Positions 41,535 through 51,460 of a stretch of 64,000 bases of DNA are shown one piece after another. A model generated the notes under the pieces. It was given only the letters and a program-made list of their open reading frames with translations. It made no database searches and had not been told where the DNA came from. Positions within the stretch are counted from its first letter, which is position 1. Every line of letters begins with the position of its first letter. The translations under genes were made by a program, and so were the position numbers. This DNA comes from Gordonia rubripertincta (GTDB taxonomy: Bacteria; Actinomycetota; Actinomycetes; Mycobacteriales; Mycobacteriaceae), in contig NZ_CP136136.1 in the NCBI RefSeq assembly GCF_038024875.1, positions 2,666,001-2,730,000 of the forward strand, written 5' to 3'.

Positions 41535-42454
41535 CGACGATGTTCTTCGACGGACCCGCCGACAATTCGCTCGTGAGCGGATCGAGCCTGGGCGATTCCC
41601 AGCTGTCCAACGCCTGGCTGCCGGCCGGGCCCGCACTGCTGTTCTGCCCGGCGGACCGGCCCGAGCGCTACCAGAAGGCACTCGACCGTGCCGACGTCGT
41701 GATCCTCGACCTCGAGGACGCGGTCTCGCCGGAGAATCGTGCCGCCGCGCGGGAAGCGTTGATCGCCAACCCGATCGACCCGGACCGCACCATCGTGCGG
41801 ATCAACCCGGCCGGTACCGGCGACTACCGCCGCGACCTCGCCGCGGTCTCGGAGACGAACTACCGCGTCGTCATGCAGGCCAAGTCGGAGGATGTGGCGT
41901 CGATCCTCGACACCGCGTTCCAGACGATCGCGCTGATCGAGACGCCGCTTGGTGCCACCCGCGCCAACGACATCGCCGCCACGTCGAACTGCATCGGCCT
42001 CATGTGGGGCGCCGAGGACCTGGTCGCCGGACTCGGCGGGACGTCGAGCCGGTTCGGGCCCGGGGAGCCGCGCGCAGGCGAGTACCGCGACGTCGCCGCC
42101 TGGGTCCGGTCGATGGTCCGCATCGCGGCCGCGGCGCACGGCAAGTTCGCCGTGGACTCGGTGCATCTCGACATCGACGACGTCGACGGTCTTGTCGCCG
42201 AGGTTCGCGACGCGGTGGCCCTCGGTTACACCGCGACCGCGTGCATCCACCCGTCGCAGGTCGAGCACATCCGCGCCGGCTACCAGCCGTCCGAGGAGTC
42301 GATTGCGTGGGCGCGCAAGGTCATCGACGGTTCCGCCGAACACGGTGGCGGGGTCTTCAGCCTCGACGGTCAGATGATCGACGGCCCGGTGCTCCGGCAG
42401 GCGGAGGTCGTGCTGTCCCGCGTGGCCGAACGCCCCGCCGACGCCGACGCCTGA
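41531..42454 (+). CDS. citE: CitE-family CoA lyase (citramalyl-CoA / HMG-CoA lyase type)
   Basis: A 307-residue TIM-barrel lyase. LLFCPADRPERYQKAL is the N-terminal signature, VVILDLEDAV provides the metal-binding acid, VRINPAGTGDY follows, and MWGAEDLVAGLGG and CIHPSQVEHI are family motifs. It is the homologue of Rv2498c, known to act both in itaconate (citramalyl-CoA) and leucine (HMG-CoA) breakdown. Here it would split HMG-CoA to acetyl-CoA and acetoacetate. A true HMG-CoA lyase gene is not in the cluster. The GTG start overlaps the MaoC stop (GTGA). Confidence 0.9.
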   Translation: MTTMFFDGPADNSLVSGSSLGDSQLSNAWLPAGPALLFCPADRPERYQKALDRADVVILDLEDAVSPENRAAAREALIANPIDPDRTIVRINPAGTGDYRRDLAAVSETNYRVVMQAKSEDVASILDTAFQTIALIETPLGATRANDIAATSNCIGLMWGAEDLVAGLGGTSSRFGPGEPRAGEYRDVAAWVRSMVRIAAAAHGKFAVDSVHLDIDDVDGLVAEVRDAVALGYTATACIHPSQVEHIRAGYQPSEESIAWARKVIDGSAEHGGGVFSLDGQMIDGPVLRQAEVVLSRVAERPADADA

Positions 42455-42535
42455 TCCACGCCTGATCCCGCTGCGCCGAACCGCTTTCCGACACCCCTCG
42501 TTCCCCCGACACCACCGAGAGACCGGAGCCCGCTC

Positions 42536-44191
42536 ATGAGCAATGACGCTCACGCCCAGAACCTTGCACACACCCACGGGCCGCAGAGTCCTGCTCTGCT
42601 GACGGACACCATCGGCGTGACCCTGGCGCGGACCGTCGAGAAGTACGCCGATCGCGTCGCGCTCATCGACGCCCCCTCGGGGCGTCGGTGGACCTACGTC
42701 GAATTCCACCGCGACGTGCGGGCGCTGGCCGCGGGTCTGCTGCGGTCGGGGGTGAAGAAGGGGGATCGGGTCGGATTGTGGGCGCCCAACCGCTTCGAGT
42801 GGGTGCTCGTCCAGTACGCCACCGCCGAGATCGGCGCGATCCTGGTCAACCTCAACCCCGCCTACCGGCAGAACGAGGTCTCCTACGCCCTGAAACAGTC
42901 CGGCACGAGCGTTGTCCTCGCGGCCGAACGGTTCAAGGACTCCGGCTATGCATCGATGCTGGCGGAGGCCCGTCCGGACTGTCCGGATCTGCGGGAGGTG
43001 GTGACGTTCGAGTCCGTGGCGTGGACCGAACTGACCGCGGCCCCCTCCGACGAGGAACTGGCACGGGTCGCCGAGATCGCGGCCTCGCTGTCCGCCGACG
43101 ACCCGATCAACATTCAGTACACTTCGGGCACAACGGGATTCCCCAAGGGTGCGACTCTGTCGCATCGCAACATCGGCAACAACGGTTACCTCGTCGGTGA
43201 GCTGCTCGACTACACCGCCGACGACCGCATCTGCCTGCCGGTGCCGTTCTACCACTGCTTCGGCATGGTGATGGGCAACCTCGCCGCCACGAGTCACGGT
43301 GCGGCCATGGTGATCCCGGGTCCCGCCTTCGACCCGAAGGCCACGCTCGACGCGGTCGCCGAGTACCGCTGCACCAGCCTCTACGGCGTGCCGACGATGT
43401 TCATCGCCGAACTCGCACTGCTCGACGCCGCCCCGGACGGCTACGCACCCGACCTGTCGTCGCTGCGTACCGGGATCATGGCCGGCTCGCCGTGCCCGGA
43501 GCAGGTGATGCGTCAGGTGGTCGATCGGATGCACATGAGCGAGGTCTCGATCTGCTACGGCATGACCGAGACGTCGCCGGTGTCCACCCAGACCAGGGTC
43601 GACGACCCGCTCGAACTCCGGGTCACCACCGTGGGCCAGGTCGGTCCGCATCTCGAGATCAAGATCGTCGCACCCGGTACAGGGGAGACCCTCGGCCGCA
43701 ACGAGACCGGCGAACTGTGCACGCGCGGCTACTCGGTGATGACCGGCTACTGGAACGATCCGGAGAAGACCGCCGAGGCCATCGACGCCGACGGGTGGAT
43801 GCACACCGGCGACCTCGCCGAGATGGACGACGCCGGGTACGTGCGCATCACCGGCCGGATCAAGGACATGGTGATCCGCGGCGGCGAGAACATCTATCCG
43901 CGCGAGATCGAGGAATTCCTCTACACCCATCCGGACATCCTCGACGCCCAGGTGATCGGCGTCCCCGACGAGAAGTACGGCGAAGAACTGATGGCGTGGG
44001 TCCGGCTCCGCGATCACGCCACCGACCTCACGGTCGAGGACGTCCGAGCCTTCGCCGACGGCAAGATCGCCCGGCACAAGATCCCCCGATACGTCCACGT
44101 GGTCAAGGAATTCCCGATGACCGTCACCGGGAAGATACGCAAGGTCGCGATGCGCGAAGAGGCCACGCACATCCTGGAGGACCTGCGATGA
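42536..44191 (+). CDS. AMP-forming acyl-CoA synthetase, FadD35 type
   Basis: A 551-residue ANL enzyme. The P-loop QYTSGTTGFPKGATLSH is near residue 195, CYGMTETSPVSTQT near 340, DGWMHTGDLAEMDDAGY near 420 and the catalytic Lys in TVTGKIRKVAMR at the end. In M. tuberculosis fadD35 (Rv2505c) belongs to the same leucine/ketone-body cluster. Its own substrate is unknown; a branched short- or medium-chain acid fits the context. GAGACCGGAG precedes the ATG. It overlaps the acetoacetate-CoA ligase gene by four bases (ATGA). Confidence 0.9.
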   Translation: MSNDAHAQNLAHTHGPQSPALLTDTIGVTLARTVEKYADRVALIDAPSGRRWTYVEFHRDVRALAAGLLRSGVKKGDRVGLWAPNRFEWVLVQYATAEIGAILVNLNPAYRQNEVSYALKQSGTSVVLAAERFKDSGYASMLAEARPDCPDLREVVTFESVAWTELTAAPSDEELARVAEIAASLSADDPINIQYTSGTTGFPKGATLSHRNIGNNGYLVGELLDYTADDRICLPVPFYHCFGMVMGNLAATSHGAAMVIPGPAFDPKATLDAVAEYRCTSLYGVPTMFIAELALLDAAPDGYAPDLSSLRTGIMAGSPCPEQVMRQVVDRMHMSEVSICYGMTETSPVSTQTRVDDPLELRVTTVGQVGPHLEIKIVAPGTGETLGRNETGELCTRGYSVMTGYWNDPEKTAEAIDADGWMHTGDLAEMDDAGYVRITGRIKDMVIRGGENIYPREIEEFLYTHPDILDAQVIGVPDEKYGEELMAWVRLRDHATDLTVEDVRAFADGKIARHKIPRYVHVVKEFPMTVTGKIRKVAMREEATHILEDLR

Positions 44192-46155
44192 CCGGTGCCG
44201 CGATCGAGCGGTTCAGCCGGCACGTCGAGAACCGGTTCGGCACGGCCGCCGCGGATTACGACGAGCTGTGGCAGTGGTCGGTACGACAGCCCGCGCAGTT
44301 CTGGCGAGCGGTGTGGGAGTTCTTCGACCTCGACGCCCTGGCCGCCGAACCCCTCGCCGAGGGTGACGCAGCCGTTCTCGCCGACCCGAGGATGCCCGGC
44401 GCCCAGTGGTTCCCGGGTGTCCGGCTGAACTACGTGAGCCAGATCCTGCGCCACGCCGACCTTCCGGGCGCCGCCGTCGTCGGACTCGACGAGGCCGGGG
44501 AACGGACCGAGATCGCCTGGTCGGAACTCCCCGGCCTGGTCGCCTCCCTGGCCGCGACGCTGCGGGCACAGGGGATCGGAACCGGCGATGTCGTCGCGGC
44601 CTACCTGCCCGACATCCCCGAGGCGGTCGTCGCCTTCCTCGCCACCGCCAGCCTCGGCGCCATCTGGTCGGGTTGCGGCCAGGACTATGCGCCGCAGGGC
44701 GCCGCGAGCCGGCTCGGGCAGCTCAGGCCGAAGATCCTGTTCAGCGCCGCGGGATACCGCTACGGCGGCAAGGACATCGACAAGCGTTCGGACAGCGCCG
44801 AACTCGCGAGCCTGCTGCCGGAACTCGTCGCGCACATCACGATCGGCGGCGACGCGGGCGACCCGACGGGGGACAGCACGACGCGGATCGACTACGCCGA
44901 CGCGCTCACCGCGGAGGCCGGCGACACGGAACCGGTGCTCGTGGACTTCGACCATCCTCTCTGGGTGTTGTTCAGCTCGGGCACCACCGGCCGCCCGAAG
45001 GGCATCGTCCACGGGCACGGCGGCGTCGTCGTCGAGCACCTCAAAGCCGGTGCGCTCCACGGTGACCTGTCGTCGGACGACGTCTTCTTCTGGCAGACCG
45101 CGCTCAGCTGGATGATGTGGAACTACCAGGTCGCCGGACTCCTCTGCGGCGCGCGGATCGTCTGCTACAGCGGTTCGCCGCTCTATCCGGATGCCGCCAA
45201 GCTCTGGCAGATCGTCGCCGACGAGAAGGTCACCTACTTCGGCACCTCGCCCGGGCAGCTCCAGGCCTCGCGCAAGGCCGGGCTGGAACCGGGCCGCGAC
45301 CACGACCTGTCGGCGCTCCGGGCCCTGGGCAGCACCGGCTCCTCGCTCGCCGCCGACCTCTTCACCTGGGTCGACGACCACGTGAAGCGGGGGTTGCCGA
45401 TCTCGTCGATCAGCGGCGGCACCGACATCGTGTCGGCCTTCGCCGGCGGATCGGTCGGGGTGCCGGTGATACCCGGCGAGCTGTCGGTGCGCTATCTCGG
45501 TGTAGCGCTGGAGAGTTGGGCGCCGGACGGTACGCCGCTCGTCGGCGAGGTCGGAGAGCTGGTCGTCACCGCGCCGATGCCGTCGATGCCGGTGCACTTC
45601 TGGGACGACCCCGACGGCGCGCGTTACCGCTCCGCCTATTTCGACCACGAATGGGACGGGCCGACCACCCATCCCGACGGCCCGGTCTGGCGACACGGCG
45701 ACTGGGTCACCGTGACCGGACGCGGCTCCCTGGTCATCCACGGCCGCAGCGATGCGACGTTGAACCGGCACGGAATCCGCATGGGATCAGCCGACATCTA
45801 CGAGGTCGTGGAGTCGCTCGACGAGATCGCGGAGGCCTTCGTCCTCGGCGTGGACGGACCCGACGGCGCCTACTGGATGCCCCTGTTCGTCACCCTCGTC
45901 CCCGGTGCCGTTCTCGACGACGCCCTCACCGCGCGGATCGCCGCCGCGGTCGGTGACCGGCTGTCGAAACGACATGTGCCCGATGAGGTGATCGAGGCCC
46001 CGGGCATTCCCCACACGCGCACCGGGAAGAAGCTCGAGGTTCCGGTCACGGCGATTCTGGCCGGCCGGTCGGAGGTCAACATCGATCCCAAGTCGGTGGA
46101 CGACTATTCGCTCGTCGACTGGTACGCCGAACAGGGCCGAGCTCATCGCTGGTGA
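44188..46155 (+). CDS. Acetoacetate-CoA ligase (acetoacetyl-CoA synthetase)
   Basis: A 655-residue ANL enzyme of the acetyl-CoA/acetoacetyl-CoA synthetase branch. WFPGVRLNYVSQILRHAD is the characteristic N-terminal part, FSSGTTGRPKGIVHGHGG the P-loop near 261, TDIVSAFAGG and DGPVWRHGDWVT later motifs, and HTRTGKKLEVPV the C-terminal Lys region. The length is typical. It would turn acetoacetate from leucine breakdown into acetoacetyl-CoA using ATP. M. tuberculosis uses the scoAB CoA-transferase at this point, so this is an alternative solution. It ends the operon. Confidence 0.9.
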   Translation: MTGAAIERFSRHVENRFGTAAADYDELWQWSVRQPAQFWRAVWEFFDLDALAAEPLAEGDAAVLADPRMPGAQWFPGVRLNYVSQILRHADLPGAAVVGLDEAGERTEIAWSELPGLVASLAATLRAQGIGTGDVVAAYLPDIPEAVVAFLATASLGAIWSGCGQDYAPQGAASRLGQLRPKILFSAAGYRYGGKDIDKRSDSAELASLLPELVAHITIGGDAGDPTGDSTTRIDYADALTAEAGDTEPVLVDFDHPLWVLFSSGTTGRPKGIVHGHGGVVVEHLKAGALHGDLSSDDVFFWQTALSWMMWNYQVAGLLCGARIVCYSGSPLYPDAAKLWQIVADEKVTYFGTSPGQLQASRKAGLEPGRDHDLSALRALGSTGSSLAADLFTWVDDHVKRGLPISSISGGTDIVSAFAGGSVGVPVIPGELSVRYLGVALESWAPDGTPLVGEVGELVVTAPMPSMPVHFWDDPDGARYRSAYFDHEWDGPTTHPDGPVWRHGDWVTVTGRGSLVIHGRSDATLNRHGIRMGSADIYEVVESLDEIAEAFVLGVDGPDGAYWMPLFVTLVPGAVLDDALTARIAAAVGDRLSKRHVPDEVIEAPGIPHTRTGKKLEVPVTAILAGRSEVNIDPKSVDDYSLVDWYAEQGRAHRW

Positions 46156-46235
46156 CGGCTGTGCACGGCCGCGGCGCGACATCGTCGGGCATCGGTAGCG
46201 TGGACGGTGTCGTCGACGGCAGGCGTCGAACGGTC

Positions 46236-46257
46236 CATGTGACCCGCCGGTCACATG
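46236..46257. promoter_or_regulatory. Perfect inverted repeat upstream of the YGQQ-repeat membrane protein
   Basis: CATGTGACC pairs with GGTCACATG around CGCC. It lies 110 bp before the ATG at 46368 and 80 bp after the ligase stop. It is symmetric enough for a dimeric regulator. The TGTGA half-sites are eight bases apart rather than six, so it is not a standard CRP site. Confidence 0.5.
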
Positions 46258-46367
46258 TACTACCGTGGGCCGGGTGTTGTGCCCGTCGGGGCGGTGACGG
46301 CCGATGCCGTCATCACCGGCGCGCGACCTGAGCCAGATAACCCAGACGAGCCGACCAGGAGATCGCC

Positions 46368-47486
46368 ATGACGTATCCAACGGGGGGCTACGGGCAGCAG
46401 CCCGAGTCCGGCCAGTCCCACGGCCAGTATGGCCAGCAGTACCCGCAGAGCGGTCAGCAGAGCTACGGGCAGAGCCCACAGCAGGGCTACGGGCAGCAGT
46501 ACGGCCAGAATCCGCAGCAGGGTTACGGACAGCAGCAGTACGGCCAGCAGCAGGGTTACGGCCAGCAGTACGGCCAGAATCCGCAGCAGGGTTACGGACA
46601 GCAGCAGTACGGCCAGCAGCAGGGCTACGGACAGTACGGGTACGGCCAGCAGCAGCAGCCGGCGAAGCCGCCGAGCCAGGGTCTGCCTCCGTTCACCCCG
46701 ACGATCCTCGCCGGTGTCATCGGGCTGTTCGGTCTCGTCGTGCTGTTCTCCGGCTTCCTCGCCGCCGCACGGGCCTACGACTTCTCGGTGCAGCTGTTCC
46801 AGACGCCGTTCAACGCCCCGTATGCGCTCGTCGCCGTCGCCGGTGTCCTTGCGCTCATATCGCTGATCCCGGGCGTGAAGGTCGCCGCGGCACCGATCGT
46901 CGCCGCGCTGACCATCCCGGCCTTCCTGATCACGCTGTTCCTGTTCCTCAGCGTCGACAACAACGCCTCGGGTGCGATCGTCCTGCTGATCTTCTCTCTG
47001 CTGTCGGCGCTCCTCGCGATCGTGTGGTTGCTCGTCGAGGCGGGCGTCGTCAAGGTGGCCCCCGCGCTCGCGGCGCCCTCGTCGGCCACGGGACCGATCG
47101 CTACTGCGACGTCGGGCTCCGACGCATCGGCTGGCCAGCAGGCCGCCGGCCAGGCCCAGGCCCACGGCGACGCCCAGGCCTCCGCGTACGGCGCAGGCAG
47201 CGGACAGTCGCAGTACGGCCAGCAGTCCTCGGCGAACTACGATCCGTCCGCGTACTCGCAGGCCTCCGACACCGGCCAGAGCGGTTACCCGAGCGCACAG
47301 TCGGGCCAGGCGTCGGCACCGGGCGAGTCCGGCTACGGCGGTTACACCCCGGGGCAGTACTCGGCAGGTGCCTCCGGTGCGCAGTCGGGTGGCGCCTCCG
47401 CGAGTGAGTCCGAGGCCGGCCCGGCCGCCGATCACTCGACCACGGTCTTCCAGAAGCCCGAACCGCCCACCAGCAGCGGTAGCTGA
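46368..47486 (+). CDS. YGQQ-repeat membrane protein (34-kDa antigenic protein/DUF5336-like)
   Basis: A 372-residue protein. The first ~100 residues are Tyr-Gly-Gln-Gln repeats, including a recent 69-bp tandem duplication. Four membrane segments follow (about 112-132, 145-165, 172-192 and 198-220), then another low-complexity tail rich in Gln, Ser, Gly, Tyr. The layout matches Rv0954 of M. tuberculosis, which also lies close to sucCD and before purN. Its function is unknown; the Gln/Tyr-rich ends suggest self-association or cell-wall contact. AGGAG lies before the ATG. It ends at a perfect hairpin terminator. Confidence 0.8.
   Translation: MTYPTGGYGQQPESGQSHGQYGQQYPQSGQQSYGQSPQQGYGQQYGQNPQQGYGQQQYGQQQGYGQQYGQNPQQGYGQQQYGQQQGYGQYGYGQQQQPAKPPSQGLPPFTPTILAGVIGLFGLVVLFSGFLAAARAYDFSVQLFQTPFNAPYALVAVAGVLALISLIPGVKVAAAPIVAALTIPAFLITLFLFLSVDNNASGAIVLLIFSLLSALLAIVWLLVEAGVVKVAPALAAPSSATGPIATATSGSDASAGQQAAGQAQAHGDAQASAYGAGSGQSQYGQQSSANYDPSAYSQASDTGQSGYPSAQSGQASAPGESGYGGYTPGQYSAGASGAQSGGASASESEAGPAADHSTTVFQKPEPPTSSGS
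46494..46630 (+). repeat. 69-bp tandem duplication inside the YGQQ-repeat coding sequence
   Basis: The copy at 46494-46561 recurs at 46563-46630 with one T-to-C change (GGTTAC to GGCTAC), adding 23 residues. Smaller CAGCAG and TACGGCCAG units surround it. Near identity points to a recent, length-variable event. Confidence 0.8.
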
Positions 47487-47495
47487 TCAAGTCAT

Positions 47496-47540
47496 CGGGA
47501 GTGCCCCGCCGACACACGTCGGCGGGGCACTCCCGTTCCT
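47496..47540 (+). terminator. Terminator hairpin after the YGQQ-repeat gene
   Basis: An 18-base-pair perfect stem (CGGGAGTGCCCCGCCGAC at 47496-47513 with its complement at 47518-47535) closes on the tetraloop ACAC and is followed by TTCCT. It starts ten bases after the stop codon. Symmetry allows action in both directions. Confidence 0.85.
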
Positions 47541-47624
47541 CGGCACCGTGTCGGTGACGTGAGACGCTTTCCGTCTCAGCGCGGCGCGTCCCCGACGGCC
47601 CGGCGGCCGAGATGTGCCACGCTC

Positions 47625-49220
<1,596 letters not shown>

Positions 49221-49252
49221 GACCCGCCGATTCCCGCTCGACGTGCTGCTAT

Positions 49253-49258
49253 TAGGCT
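49253..49258 (+). promoter_or_regulatory. -10 box of a probable leaderless promoter for purN
   Basis: TAGGCT is followed by seven bases and then the GTG at 49266. This gives purNH its own promoter inside the gap after the membrane gene. No Shine-Dalgarno sequence is visible. Confidence 0.45.
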
Positions 49259-49265
49259 CGCAGGC

Positions 49266-49889
49266 GTGACATCGGAGACCGCGCCCGTACGAACACCCGT
49301 CGTGGTGATGGCGTCGGGTACCGGTTCTCTGCTCGAGTCGCTGCTCGCCCGGGCCGCCGCCGTCGACGCCCCGTTCACCATTGCGGCCATCGTGGTCGAC
49401 CGCGTCTGCCGGGCCCAGGAGATCGCGCATCGCAACGAGATCCCGCTGATCACCTGCCGCGTCGCCGACCACGCCGACCGCGCTGCGTGGGACGCCGCGC
49501 TCACCGAGGCGGTCGCCGCCGTCGATCCCGGCTGGGTGGTCACCGCGGGCTTCATGAAAATCCTGGGCCCCGTATTCCTCGGACGCTTCGGTGGACGGAT
49601 CGTCAACAGCCATCCCGCCCTGCTGCCGGCGTTCCCCGGGGCGCACGGTGTGCCCGAGGCACTCGACTACGGCGTCAAGGTCACCGGTGCGACCGTCCAT
49701 CTCGTGGACGAAGGCGTCGACACCGGCCCGATCCTGGCGCAGCAGGTGGTCACGGTCGACGACGACGACACCGTCGACACCTTGCACGAACGCATCAAGA
49801 CGGTCGAGCGCGTATTGCTCGCCGAAATGGTGACCGCACTGGTCACCCGTGGAGTAGTCATCGATGGACGAAAGGCCCGCATCCCGTGA
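49266..49889 (+). CDS. purN: Phosphoribosylglycinamide formyltransferase
   Basis: A 207-residue enzyme that formylates GAR to FGAR with 10-formyl-THF in purine synthesis. VVMASGTGSLLESLL is the phosphate-binding loop, GFMKILGPVFLGRF the folate segment, and NSHPALLPAFPGAHG carries the catalytic Asn and His near residue 115. GATVHLVDEGVDTGPIL holds the catalytic Asp. The GTG start follows a leaderless-type -10 box. Its stop overlaps purH by four bases (GTGA), so expression is coupled. The order matches M. tuberculosis Rv0956-Rv0957. Confidence 0.96.
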   Translation: MTSETAPVRTPVVVMASGTGSLLESLLARAAAVDAPFTIAAIVVDRVCRAQEIAHRNEIPLITCRVADHADRAAWDAALTEAVAAVDPGWVVTAGFMKILGPVFLGRFGGRIVNSHPALLPAFPGAHGVPEALDYGVKVTGATVHLVDEGVDTGPILAQQVVTVDDDDTVDTLHERIKTVERVLLAEMVTALVTRGVVIDGRKARIP

Positions 49890-51460
49890 ACGCACAGCCC
49901 GCTGACAGCGCCCGCCGACCCATCCGGCGCGCGCTGGTGAGTGTCTACGACAAGAGCGGCCTGGCCGATCTCGCGACCGCACTCCAGGTCGCCGGTGTGG
50001 AGATCGTCTCGACGGGATCGACCGCCAAGACCATCGCCGACGCCGGTGTCCCGGTCGTCGAGGTCTCGACCCTGACCGGCTTCCCCGAATGCCTCGACGG
50101 CCGCGTGAAGACCCTGCACCCCAAGGTGCACGCCGGCATCCTCGCCGACACCCGCAAGGACGACCACGTCGCCCAGCTCGCCGAATTGGGTGTCGCCGCA
50201 TTCGATCTCGTCGTCGTGAACCTCTACCCGTTCACCGCGACCGTCGCCTCGGGCGCGACCCCCGACGAGTGCATCGAGCAGATCGACATCGGTGGCCCGT
50301 CGATGGTGCGCGGCGCGGCCAAGAACCACCCGTCGGTGGCCGTCGTGACCAGCCCCGATGACTACGGACAGGTGACCGAGGCGATCTCGGCCGGCGGGTT
50401 CACCCTCGCCGACCGGAAGAAGCTGGCCGCCAAGGCGTTTCGCCACACCGCCGACTACGACGTGGCCGTCGCCTCGTGGATGTCGAGTGTCGTCGCGCCC
50501 GAGGACGATTCGCAGTTCCCGATCTGGGCCGGTGCCACCTGGAACCGTTCGGCCGTCCTGCGTTACGGCGAGAACCCGCACCAGGCCGCCGCTCTCTACG
50601 TCGGCAACGCCGGGGAAGGTGGCCTCGCCACCGCCGAGCAGCTGCACGGCAAGGAGATGAGTTACAACAACTACACCGACGCCGACGCCGCGTGGCGCGC
50701 CGCCTACGACTTCGAGGCCCCGGCGGTCGCGATCATCAAGCACGCCAACCCATGTGGCATCGCGGTCGGCGCCGACATCGCCGAGGCGCACCGCAAGGCC
50801 CACGCCTGCGACCCGGTCAGCGCCTACGGCGGCGTGATCGCGGCGAACCGCGAGATCACGGTCGAGATGGCCGAGCAGGTCGCGGAGATCTTCACCGAGG
50901 TCATCGTCGCGCCCGGCTTCGCCGACGGCGCCCTCTCGGTCCTCACCCGTAAGAAGAACATCCGCGTGCTGGTGGCGACGCCGCCGTCGGCCACCGGGGT
51001 CGAGACCAAGCCGGTCTCGGGTGGTCTGCTGATCCAGCAGCGCGACGTCATCGACGCCGAGGGCGACACCCCGGAGAACTGGAACCTCGTCGCCGGTCCG
51101 CCGGCCGACGCCCAGACGCTTGCGGACCTCGAATTTGCTTGGCGCGCCTGTCGTTCGGTGAAGTCGAACGCCATCCTGCTGGCCTCCGACGGCGCCTCGG
51201 TCGGCGTCGGCATGGGTCAGGTCAACCGTGTCGACTCCGCTCACCTCGCCGTCCAGCGTGCCGGCGATCGCGCGGCCGGGTCCGTCGGCGCGTCGGATGC
51301 CTTCTTCCCGTTCCCGGACGGTCTGCAGGTGCTGCTGTCCGCGGGCGTCAAGGCGGTCGTGCAGCCGGGCGGATCGATCCGTGACAACGAGGTCATCGAG
51401 GCGGCCGACGAGGCGGGCGTGACGCTCTACCTCACCGGGGCACGCCATTTCGCTCACTGA
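49886..51460 (+). CDS. purH: Bifunctional AICAR formyltransferase/IMP cyclohydrolase
   Basis: A 524-residue enzyme for the last two steps of IMP synthesis. The N-terminal IMP cyclohydrolase domain has SVYDKSGLADLATAL, STGSTAKTI and DGRVKTLHPKVHAGIL. The C-terminal AICAR transformylase domain has RYGENPHQAAALYV, IIKHANPCGIAVG with the catalytic Lys-His, and SDAFFPFPDG. The length is standard. The GTG start overlaps the purN stop. The 3' end overlaps the proposed start of the TSUP transporter gene by 14 bases. Confidence 0.97.
   Translation: MNAQPADSARRPIRRALVSVYDKSGLADLATALQVAGVEIVSTGSTAKTIADAGVPVVEVSTLTGFPECLDGRVKTLHPKVHAGILADTRKDDHVAQLAELGVAAFDLVVVNLYPFTATVASGATPDECIEQIDIGGPSMVRGAAKNHPSVAVVTSPDDYGQVTEAISAGGFTLADRKKLAAKAFRHTADYDVAVASWMSSVVAPEDDSQFPIWAGATWNRSAVLRYGENPHQAAALYVGNAGEGGLATAEQLHGKEMSYNNYTDADAAWRAAYDFEAPAVAIIKHANPCGIAVGADIAEAHRKAHACDPVSAYGGVIAANREITVEMAEQVAEIFTEVIVAPGFADGALSVLTRKKNIRVLVATPPSATGVETKPVSGGLLIQQRDVIDAEGDTPENWNLVAGPPADAQTLADLEFAWRACRSVKSNAILLASDGASVGVGMGQVNRVDSAHLAVQRAGDRAAGSVGASDAFFPFPDGLQVLLSAGVKAVVQPGGSIRDNEVIEAADEAGVTLYLTGARHFAH

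Noticed and set aside
46236..46257. A standard CRP site
   Set aside because: The TGTGA and TCACA halves are separated by eight bases instead of six.
46441..46660. A CRISPR-like array
   Set aside because: The repeats are in frame, encode YGQQ units, and have no unique spacers.
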